From: Actinomycetes bacterium
GTDB taxonomy: Bacteria > Actinomycetota > Acidimicrobiia > Acidimicrobiales > Acidimicrobiaceae
Direction: 5' to 3'
NCBI GenBank assembly: GCA_021785315.1
Contig: JAJYFX010000150.1
Location: forward strand, 1 to 5,603
DNA length: 5,603 nucleotides
Made by a program: the position numbers and the translations under genes. The notes beneath the pieces were generated by a model. That model was not told where the DNA came from. It searched no databases and worked only from the letters and a program-made list of their open reading frames with translations. Shown here piece by piece: positions 1 through 4,940 of the stretch (within the stretch, counting starts at the first letter, position 1; each line of letters opens with the position of its first letter).

Positions 1-173
1 TTCATCACGTTGGTTACCGCGTAACCAATTGCGCTGAGGTCCTAGACAAAGTCAAATCTCTGGGATTTGAGGTTCTTGATGAATTTCCGCGACCGGGATC
101 TCGGGGAACCACTGTGGCTTTCGTTCATCCCAAGGCGGCATTTGGCACTCTAATCGAGCTGGTTCAGATCTAG
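1..173 (+). CDS. mce: Methylmalonyl-CoA epimerase-like VOC protein, 3' end only
   Basis: Reading from base 3 gives 56 residues ending at TAG (171-173); the 5' part lies outside the window. The fragment starts HHVGYRV and ends with HPKAAFGTLIELVQI, the pattern of the second half of methylmalonyl-CoA epimerases of the vicinal-oxygen-chelate fold (family knowledge: EPRPG..G..VAF.HPK...G.LIEL). The enzyme interconverts (R)- and (S)-methylmalonyl-CoA in cytosolic propionyl-CoA/succinyl-CoA metabolism. Two metal-ligand positions of the family appear to be present: a His in the opening HH and the Glu of LIEL (residue 52 of the fragment). It converges on recR with only 4 bp between the stop codons. 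Other VOC enzymes share the fold, so the substrate is inferred from the C-terminal sequence alone. Confidence 0.8.
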   Translation, partial: HHVGYRVTNCAEVLDKVKSLGFEVLDEFPRPGSRGTTVAFVHPKAAFGTLIELVQI

Positions 174-177
174 GAGA

Positions 178-771
178 TCACATGGGCCGGCGGCCCTCCA
201 GAGCTCTTCCAAGGGTCAGCTCGTCTGCATACTCAAGGTCGCCCCCGACTGGAAGCCCGCTGGCTATCCTGGTCGCCGCGATCCCGGTCGGACCGAGAAG
301 GCGTGAAATGTACATGGCCGTTGCCTCACCTTCCAAATTTGGATTAGTACAGAGGATGACTTCTTTGACTTTCTCATTTCCAAGGCGGATCAACAATTCT
401 TTGACGCGTATCTGTTCTGGTCCGACTCCATCCATGGGGCTGAGAGACCCTTGAAGGACGTGGTAAAGACCGTTGTATTCTCGCGTCTTTTCAATCGCCA
501 CTATGTCTTTCGGCTCCTCCACAACACAGATAATCGAATGATCCCTCCTTTGGTCACGACAAATTTCGCATGTCTCGGAATCCGAAATGTTAAAACATAT
601 CCTGCACCAGGTCGAATTCAAACGAGCTGTGGTAATGCTCTCAGCCAGGCGCAACGCGTCAGTCTGATCTATCTTCAGCAAATAAAAGGCAACGCGCTGT
701 GCTGATTTGGGGCCTATTCCAGGGAGCTTTCCCAGCTCATCTATGAGCGCCTGCACTGACTGGGTATACAT
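178..771 (-). CDS. recR: Recombination mediator protein RecR
   Basis: This 197-residue protein has the normal RecR length. In order it shows an N-terminal helix-hairpin-helix segment ([20 protein letters not shown], residues 13-32), a C4 zinc finger (Cys56, Cys59, Cys68, Cys71) and a Toprim domain from about residue 79 (CVVEEPKDI, then [10 protein letters not shown] at 142-151). It ends with the family signature [20 protein letters not shown]. RecR works in the cytosol with RecF/RecO to load RecA on gapped, SSB-coated DNA. The ATG at 769-771 is the natural start, and an AAAAGG element (782-787) lies 10 nt upstream. It follows dnaX on the same strand after 72 bp, so co-transcription is likely. 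The ybaB/ebfC gene usually found between the two is absent. Function is secure from full-length family resemblance. Confidence 0.97.
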   Translation of the reverse strand: MYTQSVQALIDELGKLPGIGPKSAQRVAFYLLKIDQTDALRLAESITTARLNSTWCRICFNISDSETCEICRDQRRDHSIICVVEEPKDIVAIEKTREYNGLYHVLQGSLSPMDGVGPEQIRVKELLIRLGNEKVKEVILCTNPNLEGEATAMYISRLLGPTGIAATRIASGLPVGGDLEYADELTLGRALEGRRPM

Positions 772-843
772 TCGATAACTGCCTTTTCAAATTGTCAACT
801 TTGTAACTTACGCATTGAGGAGAAGACCCTCCGGGCATCAAAA

Positions 844-2715
844 TCAAGATTCAATCTTTTTGGCTCCGGGAAATATCTCGAGTATTTCAGACTCAGCGCC
901 CCCGGTGGCGACCTCTTGGGCGGTCGAAAACTGCTCTATCAGCTCAGCGGCGTTGTCTGGCTCGGGAACACTTTGTGGAGCATGCCCAAGTCCTTCATCG
1001 GAAATCAACTCGACCGATAAATCAGTCCTAGAGTAAAAGTTTGCGATGGCCTGTGACACATCGCTCAGTTTTGCCAAAGCGCGACTCCTGTGGGCCTCAT
1101 TGGGAACCGAAACCACCACTCTTGAGGAGCCGACTGACTCCACTCGTGCCGCAGCGAAAAGCGCCCGGGCCTTGCCGGCAAGCAACGGTAGAATTTCCTT
1201 CTTGAATACCCGATTGATATCTCCTATCCCGAGTGGCTCCGCGCCTGGAGGCATATCTTGAGTCTCCTCACTGGAAACGTTTGCCACTGATGGCGGTAGG
1301 CTTTCCACGGCCGCAGAAGACGACGACTCTACTGAAGCAGGACCATCGGATTTGTGCCCGGCATCTTCGGTTAAAGGCGCCGCCTGGCCGACTGAGGTAC
1401 CAGGGGATTGCGCACCTGATATTGCGCTTCTGAGACGATCCATGGTATCTCTGGACCGACCATGAGGATGCGATGGAGCCTCATTGATTCTTTCCCGGAC
1501 TTGTGCCGGTCCGCCGGGTCCGGCCGGCCTAGGCTGAGGTCGATCATTCTGCGAAACTTCCGTGGATTGAGCCAGGGCTTCATTTTTTTTATCGGTCGTA
1601 TCCGCGTGCGATTTCCCAACTTTTATAAGCGATATTTCGTGCTCTAAGGCCCTTATTCTCTCGGATAGTGCGGCTACTTCCGGATCAGAATCTCCGCCGA
1701 TTAGCCGGATCAGAGCGACTTCTAGCAAGATTCTCGGATCGAGAGAGTCCTTCATGGAATCGAGTGTCCTGCCCAGTACAGAAAGTGCATTCACAAGCCA
1801 CTTTGACGAAAACGGCTGCTCCGCTATACGGCTCTCGGCATCGCTGGCTCCAATCGAGCTGAGAAATCCAGAGCGAAAGATGCTGATGAGATCATTACAG
1901 ATTTTTTGAGAATCTCGTCCTGACCGCAGGGCAGTGTCCAATGCTGACATTACCGCCTGTGCGTTGCGCGCCCCTAACGCTCGCACGACCTCTTCGAGAT
2001 CGCCTCGTGATTCCGGAACATACCCTAGTGCGACAATTTGGTCCAAATAGGACAGGGTATCCCTTGCCGACCCTCCCCCCTTGCTAGTAAGCCAGCTAAG
2101 GGCGGCTTCATCAAGATTGAGATTCGCTTTTGCCTTAACAGACTCGATCAGCTCCCCAAGGGTGCCGTCGTCAAGAAACCGGAATTCGTAGTGCTGCGTA
2201 CGGCTCTTAATGGTCGGAATGACCTTTTGCGCGTCTGTTGTGGCAAGGACAAAGACGACATGGCTCGGAGGCTCTTCCAGGGTCTTCAAAAGCGCGTTGG
2301 AGGCCGCAGAAGAAAGCATATGAACTTCGTCGATGATGTACACTTTCCATTTCCCCATGGTGCCCGTCGGAGCCAGCGCTACAAGGGCCCTCATGTCCTC
2401 GACCTTCGAATTAGAGGCCGCATCGAGTTCAACAACGTCGAACGACCGGCCCTCTGTTATCGAAAGGCAGGAACTGCATTCACAACATGGTTCGCCATCG
2501 ACGGGAGCCAGACAGTTTAGAGCCTTGGCCAAGATCCTCGCCGTCGACGTCTTGCCGGTGCCCCTGGGGCCTGAAAACAGGTAGGCATGGGATACGCGGT
2601 CTTGACTAACCGCATTTTGCAGCGCCTTAGTGACGTGCTCCTGTCCCAGCACCTCAGAAAATCGCTGAGGCCTGAAGCGCCTATAGAAAGATGTGTAGGT
2701 GGGTAATTCAGCCAC
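844..2715 (-). CDS. dnaX: DNA polymerase III clamp-loader subunit tau (tau/gamma), DnaX
   Basis: The 623-residue product is the ATPase of the clamp loader, which opens and loads the beta sliding clamp at the replication fork. Residues 1 to about 180 form the AAA+ module: Walker A GPRGTGKT (49-56), zinc-binding Cys68/77/80/83, Walker B VYIIDEVH (125-132), sensor-1-like LATTD (157-161) and SRT at 171-173, where many homologues have SRC. GGSARDTLSYLDQ (214-226) is the sensor-2 region, and the collar domain runs to about 341. A short predicted coiled coil (346-365), a Pro/Ser-rich linker (about 379-498) and a tau C-terminal domain (about 499-572) follow. The start is GTG: the next in-frame codons upstream include TAG (2725-2727), so no longer start exists. 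The ribosome-binding site is weak. An A8 run at codons 376-378 may give a short gamma form (separate entry). Confidence 0.97.
   Translation of the reverse strand: MAELPTYTSFYRRFRPQRFSEVLGQEHVTKALQNAVSQDRVSHAYLFSGPRGTGKTSTARILAKALNCLAPVDGEPCCECSSCLSITEGRSFDVVELDAASNSKVEDMRALVALAPTGTMGKWKVYIIDEVHMLSSAASNALLKTLEEPPSHVVFVLATTDAQKVIPTIKSRTQHYEFRFLDDGTLGELIESVKAKANLNLDEAALSWLTSKGGGSARDTLSYLDQIVALGYVPESRGDLEEVVRALGARNAQAVMSALDTALRSGRDSQKICNDLISIFRSGFLSSIGASDAESRIAEQPFSSKWLVNALSVLGRTLDSMKDSLDPRILLEVALIRLIGGDSDPEVAALSERIRALEHEISLIKVGKSHADTTDKKNEALAQSTEVSQNDRPQPRPAGPGGPAQVRERINEAPSHPHGRSRDTMDRLRSAISGAQSPGTSVGQAAPLTEDAGHKSDGPASVESSSSAAVESLPPSVANVSSEETQDMPPGAEPLGIGDINRVFKKEILPLLAGKARALFAAARVESVGSSRVVVSVPNEAHRSRALAKLSDVSQAIANFYSRTDLSVELISDEGLGHAPQSVPEPDNAAELIEQFSTAQEVATGGAESEILEIFPGAKKIES
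1583..1590 (-). other. A8 slippage site in dnaX (predicted gamma-form frameshift)
   Basis: On the coding strand the dnaX frame reads GAT AAA AAA AAT GAA here, eight A in a row at codons 376-378. A -1 slip, or one extra A added by RNA polymerase, changes this to AAA AAA AAA TGA. The new stop comes immediately (1580-1582), ending the protein at 378 residues, just after the AAA+, collar and coiled-coil regions. E. coli dnaX (ribosomal -1 shift on A AAA AAG) and Thermus dnaX (transcriptional slippage on an A run) make gamma in a similar way. I see no clear internal Shine-Dalgarno or close downstream stem, so transcriptional slippage seems more likely than a stimulated ribosomal shift. This is inference from layout. 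Confidence 0.55.
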
Positions 2716-2786
2716 AATTGGAGACTACATCGCAAGAGAGACTTAAGAGTCCAAAGTGTCAATTTGATGACAAGAAGCGAGAAGAC

Positions 2787-2805
2787 CGACGTCCAGCGGA
2801 CATCG
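2787..2805 (-). terminator. Hairpin between SRP RNA gene and dnaX
   Basis: The minus strand can form an 8-bp stem (CGATGTCC / GGACGTCG, one U-G pair) closed by a GCT loop, followed by a pyrimidine-rich stretch rather than a clean T-tract. It lies 32 nt past the 3' end of the SRP RNA helix and about 70 nt before the dnaX start. It could end or trim the SRP RNA transcript, or allow partial read-through into dnaX. No other obvious SRP RNA terminator is visible. Confidence 0.4.
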
Positions 2806-2837
2806 ATTTGAACACTCCAGTAAAGCGCGTAACCTTT

Positions 2838-2965
2838 AGTCGCTTCGTGCGATGGCCAGACTTGCTGCGGCACCCCTGGTGATCCGCTGAGAGCTGCTGC
2901 CTTCCGACCCTGACTCGGTTCACAGAGCCAGGCCGCGCAGGGCCCAGCCACCGCACGAAACGACT
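2838..2965 (-). ncRNA. ffs: Signal recognition particle RNA, small (4.5S) bacterial type
   Basis: The conserved apical domain is present on the minus strand: GTGAACC, then GTCAGG, a GGAA tetraloop in GGTCGGAAGGC, and the asymmetric-loop strand AGCAG (about 2892-2925). The ends pair in a long terminal helix: 2965-2947 with 2856-2838, about 19 bp with two G-U pairs and no mismatch, which fixes the likely RNA limits at about 128 nt. There is no Alu domain, unlike the long Bacillus type. The RNA binds Ffh and guides ribosomes making membrane or exported proteins to FtsY. It lies upstream of dnaX on the same strand, an arrangement also known in B. subtilis (scr-dnaX). Exact 5' and 3' ends are inferred from the helix. 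Confidence 0.93.
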
Positions 2966-2997
2966 TATCAGGTACCTAGAATAGCGTGTTGATACTT
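2966..2997. promoter_or_regulatory. Divergent promoter gap between SRP RNA and tRNA-Ser(GGA)
   Basis: Only 32 bp separate the 5' ends of two stable-RNA genes pointing apart. A -10-like TAGAAT (2977-2982, +) would start RNA about 9 nt before the tRNA. The overlapping TATTCT (2983-2978, -) would start RNA at about 2970, near the SRP RNA end. I find no good -35 hexamer for either, and any -35 element would have to lie inside the opposite gene. The two boxes overlap, so polymerase could probably use only one direction at a time. Confidence 0.35.
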
Positions 2998-3085
2998 GGA
3001 GAGGTGCGAGAGAGGCCGAATCGGCGCGACTGGAAATCGCGTGTGGGGCAACTCACCGTGGGTTCGAATCCCACCCCCTCCGCCA
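2998..3085 (+). tRNA. tRNA-Ser, anticodon GGA, CCA encoded
   Basis: This 88-nt class II tRNA reads UCC and UCU. Its parts are a 7-bp acceptor (2998-3004 with 3075-3081), a 3-bp D stem CGA/TCG, an anticodon stem CGCGA/TCGCG with loop CTGGAAA (anticodon 3032-3034), a long variable arm (GTGGG, GCAA loop, CTCAC), a T arm GTGGG-TTCGAAT-CCCAC, discriminator G and an encoded CCA (3083-3085). The long variable arm and G73 fit serine. One oddity is acceptor pair 5-68, which is A-C (3002/3077) rather than a Watson-Crick pair. The 5' end lies 32 bp from the divergent SRP RNA gene, and a strong terminator follows 7 nt downstream. Confidence 0.95.
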
Positions 3086-3092
3086 GGTAGGA

Positions 3093-3130
3093 CTAGCAGC
3101 GCCCAAAAGGGCGCTGCTAGAGGCCGCTTT
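3093..3130 (+). terminator. Strong hairpin terminator after tRNA-Ser(GGA)
   Basis: A perfect 12-bp inverted repeat, CTAGCAGCGCCC / GGGCGCTGCTAG, with an AAAA loop (3093-3120) is followed 6 nt later by TTTT (3127-3130). It should end the tRNA transcript. It lies before tadA, so tadA either depends on read-through or has its own promoter in the roughly 50 bp that remain. No convincing promoter is visible there. Confidence 0.8.
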
Positions 3131-3176
3131 TATTGCTGGTTATCCTGGCAGGCGCGCAATAAATGGGGGCAAGTTT

Positions 3177-3659
3177 TTGATAAAAAATCAAGAAGATTAC
3201 CCGGCAGACGGCGATGAATCTTTTATGCGCCTGGCGTTGGACGAAGCAGAACTAGCCGCCCTGGAAGACGAGATCCCGGTCGGCGCGGTCTGCGTCAAAA
3301 ATGGGCAGATAATTTCTCGAGCCCATAACGCCAGGGAATCCACTCAAGATCCAACTTCGCACGCAGAACTGATTGCGATTCGTCGAGCGGCCAAGGTGCT
3401 AAAAACGTGGAGGCTGAACGACTGCACACTCTACGTCACATTGGAACCATGCTTGATGTGCAGTGGTGCGATCATCAACTCAAGGATTAGCCGCGTGGTA
3501 TTTGGTCCATATGATCCCAAAGCAGGAGCCCTTGGTTCTCTTTACAACGTTGGAAGCGATCCCCGGCTAAACCATGAAACCATGGTTGTTGGAGGCGTGT
3601 TACAAGAAAATTCCAGCAAGTTGCTTTCTCGGTTCTTTCAACGACTGCGCAGCCACTAA
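3177..3659 (+). CDS. tadA: tRNA-specific adenosine deaminase TadA
   Basis: The 160-residue product matches the usual TadA length (about 150-170). It converts A34 to inosine in tRNA-Arg(ACG), allowing one tRNA to read CGU, CGC and CGA. The cytidine/deoxycytidylate deaminase fold shows its zinc and catalytic residues: H62-A-E64 and P91-C92-x-x-C95. The EIPVGAV and TLYVTLEPC strands and the SRFFQRLR C-terminal helix also fit. I favour the TTG start at 3177: the residues just before Met17 (DESFM) match the family pattern before the first helix, and GGGGG (3165-3169) lies 7 nt upstream. ATG 3225 would give 144 residues and lose that part. A tiny ORF (3163-3180) ends over the TTG. tRNA-Ser(CGA) follows 10 bp downstream and is probably co-transcribed. 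Confidence 0.95.
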   Translation: MIKNQEDYPADGDESFMRLALDEAELAALEDEIPVGAVCVKNGQIISRAHNARESTQDPTSHAELIAIRRAAKVLKTWRLNDCTLYVTLEPCLMCSGAIINSRISRVVFGPYDPKAGALGSLYNVGSDPRLNHETMVVGGVLQENSSKLLSRFFQRLRSH

Positions 3660-3669
3660 TCTGTTCGCC

Positions 3670-3754
3670 GGAGGGATGCGAGAGCGGACGAATCGAACGG
3701 TCTCGAAAACCGTCGTGTCGAAAGGCACCGTGGGTTCAAATCCCACTCCCTCCG
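3670..3754 (+). tRNA. tRNA-Ser, anticodon CGA, no encoded CCA
   Basis: This 85-nt class II tRNA reads UCG. It has a perfect acceptor (GGAGGGA with TCCCTCC, 3670-3676 and 3747-3753), a D stem CGA/TCG, an anticodon stem ACGGT/ACCGT with loop CTCGAAA (anticodon 3704-3706), a long variable arm (GTGTC, GAAA loop, GGCAC), a T arm GTGGG-TTCAAAT-CCCAC and discriminator G3754. The next bases are CGC, so CCA must be added by tRNA nucleotidyltransferase. It begins 10 bp after the tadA stop and is followed by a hairpin. Its D arm closely resembles that of tRNA-Ser(GGA) upstream, as expected for isoacceptors. Confidence 0.95.
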
Positions 3755-3763
3755 CGCCGTTAT

Positions 3764-3797
3764 GTATGAGGGTTTCGCGGGCAGCGAACCCTCGTAC
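3764..3797 (+). terminator. Hairpin terminator after tRNA-Ser(CGA)
   Basis: A stem of about 14 bp (3764-3778 with 3784-3797), with one bulged T, one G-T pair and a GGGCA loop, starts 9 nt after the tRNA. There is no T-tract behind it. Tail-less hairpins are common terminators in Actinobacteria, so it probably ends the tadA-tRNA transcript, but it could instead be a processing structure. Confidence 0.6.
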
Positions 3798-4021
3798 ACG
3801 CCCATAAAATCCGCATCCATTTCTATGAGCGCGATACAAGAAATGCGGTGCCGAATATCGAGGAAGCAGATGTCCGCTCCGTTAAGGTCGTATTTGGTAT
3901 CTTCGGGACATTAATTTCCAGCCTTGCGATTTAGGAGAGATTTTTCGCGGCGGCCAGCAGGCGAAAACCAACAGCCACCTTGGGTATTCAGCGTGCTAAG
4001 GCCAACTTATCTGGCGGCTTT
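3798..4021. other. Intergenic stretch without a convincing gene
   Basis: About 220 bp lie between the tRNA-Ser(CGA) hairpin and the torD stop. A 29-codon ORF (3825-3914, +) has no ribosome-binding site and no recognisable product. Two weak structures are present. TTTTCGC / GCGAAAA (3942-3948 with 3961-3967) has a 12-nt loop. AAGGCCA / TGGC-GG-CTT (3998-4020) is followed by T's and reaches into the torD stop. Either could separate the convergent transcripts. I see no tRNA-end repeat, integrase or insertion-sequence remnant here. Confidence 0.6.
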
Positions 4022-4024
4022 TTA
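3998..4024 (+). terminator. Weak bulged hairpin with T-tail at torD 3' end
   Basis: On the plus strand AAGGCCA (3998-4004) can pair with TGGC and CTT (4012-4015, 4018-4020), leaving GG bulged and a 7-nt loop, and the run TTTTT (4019-4023) follows. It could stop plus-strand transcription coming from tadA before it enters torD antisense. The stem is short and imperfect. Confidence 0.3.
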
Positions 4025-4939
4025 CATTCCCGCCATGGTTGCCAGCACCTGCCTTGTCCCAGCAGCGTTATCCGACCAGACCTGCAATGTGGGAAAATCA
4101 CCAATATTGTCATCGAACAGTTTCATCTGATGGACAGCCATCGCTTCAATGCAGCTGGCGATCTCCTGTCCCGCCTGTGTCCACAACTCTTCTAGAACAA
4201 ATCTCTTCCTCCCGACCCGAAGGGCCAGTCCAAGCTGCTGCGCGAGATTGGCGATGTCCCAGTGGGTCAATATGATCCCTGAGCGGCCTGGGGTGGTGAT
4301 CCAGCTAATCAACTCCGAGGAAGAACCGGGCACTACGAGACCGTCGTCATTCGCCTGCGGGCCAGGAGCAACGTCTTGACATTCGCCGACCAGGACCGAG
4401 AGAAGATCCAGGGCGCAGGAGACCCAGCCCAAAAGCGGTCTAGGAGCCACCTCCCCCGCCCTCAGAAGATAAGCGGGAAGCCACGCGGCGAGGTGATCGT
4501 TGACCAATACCGACCTTGCTCTCGACACCGAGGCAAGCCGGCTTTCATCCTCTGGGTTAGAACCAGCACCCGCGAGCTCAGCCTCTTTGTTCAAGATCTC
4601 CGATAAGAGCCGGAGAAGTGGCGCGAGATGGTCGGGATCAGACGGAGTCGGGATTCCGAGCGCCGAGTAAAAGCCTGCTATCACCGATCTGCTCCTGCCG
4701 CCTATATTGCCGTCCGAAGAGAGATATATTGAAGCAAATGGCGGAAGCTCCTTGACAAAAAGCTGATACAGGTCGGATGAGGACACGCCCTGGACGCCAA
4801 GTGACGCAGACAACTCCTCTCCCAACGATGACGCTTCCGCCACCTCAGCCAGCGTGGCGGCAATCTGGGCGCAACCCGCCAGCTCTCTTGGGGACATGTC
4901 CGCTCCCGCCATACCTCTCTTCGATGACAGAGCCGGCAT
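4022..4939 (-). CDS. TorD/DmsD-family chaperone for a molybdoenzyme
   Basis: The 305-residue protein is mostly helical in character and has no signal peptide. TorD-family landmarks are LYQLFVKELPPFASIYLSSDG (57-77), a GFYSALGI segment (89-96), the conserved DPDHL (101-105) and HLAAWLP (149-155). Such cytosolic chaperones bind the twin-arginine leader and the apo form of DMSO-reductase-family enzymes until cofactor insertion. Typical TorD proteins have about 200-230 residues; this one has an added C-terminal part (about 210-305, including TTPGRSGIILTHWDIANLA). It begins 1 nt after the oxidoreductase stop (TGA-G-ATG), with AAGGGA inside the end of that gene as ribosome-binding site, so translation is probably coupled. 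The partner is therefore most likely that enzyme. Family is assigned from motifs; the exact subfamily is not resolved. Confidence 0.85.
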   Translation of the reverse strand: MPALSSKRGMAGADMSPRELAGCAQIAATLAEVAEASSLGEELSASLGVQGVSSSDLYQLFVKELPPFASIYLSSDGNIGGRSRSVIAGFYSALGIPTPSDPDHLAPLLRLLSEILNKEAELAGAGSNPEDESRLASVSRARSVLVNDHLAAWLPAYLLRAGEVAPRPLLGWVSCALDLLSVLVGECQDVAPGPQANDDGLVVPGSSSELISWITTPGRSGIILTHWDIANLAQQLGLALRVGRKRFVLEELWTQAGQEIASCIEAMAVHQMKLFDDNIGDFPTLQVWSDNAAGTRQVLATMAGM

Positions 4940-4940
4940 C

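Noticed and set aside
770..798. TTGACA (798-793, -) as -35 of a promoter for recR
   Set aside because: A normal 17-bp spacing would put the -10 box on the recR start codon, and no better -10 is seen; co-transcription with dnaX is simpler.
1371..1619. Open frame overlapping the dnaX A8 run, reachable by a +1 or -2 shift
   Set aside because: The added residues are basic and unlike any known DnaX domain; the -1 shift to an immediate TGA is the more sensible outcome.
2038..2520. A 160-codon open frame on the plus strand
   Set aside because: It is antisense to the AAA+ part of dnaX, has no recognisable domain, and its openness follows from dnaX codon use.
2517..2951. A 144-codon open frame on the minus strand upstream of and overlapping dnaX
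   Set aside because: It runs through the SRP RNA gene and the dnaX start in another frame and has no family resemblance; the RNA and dnaX explain the sequence.
3600..3839. Open frame on the minus strand across tRNA-Ser(CGA) with a GFEPTVPFDTTVFETV stretch
   Set aside because: This is the well-known false protein made by translating the reverse strand of a tRNA-Ser gene.
3825..3914. Small ORF of 29 codons after tRNA-Ser(CGA)
   Set aside because: It has no ribosome-binding site, no hydrophobic or other recognisable feature, and is too short to support from sequence alone.
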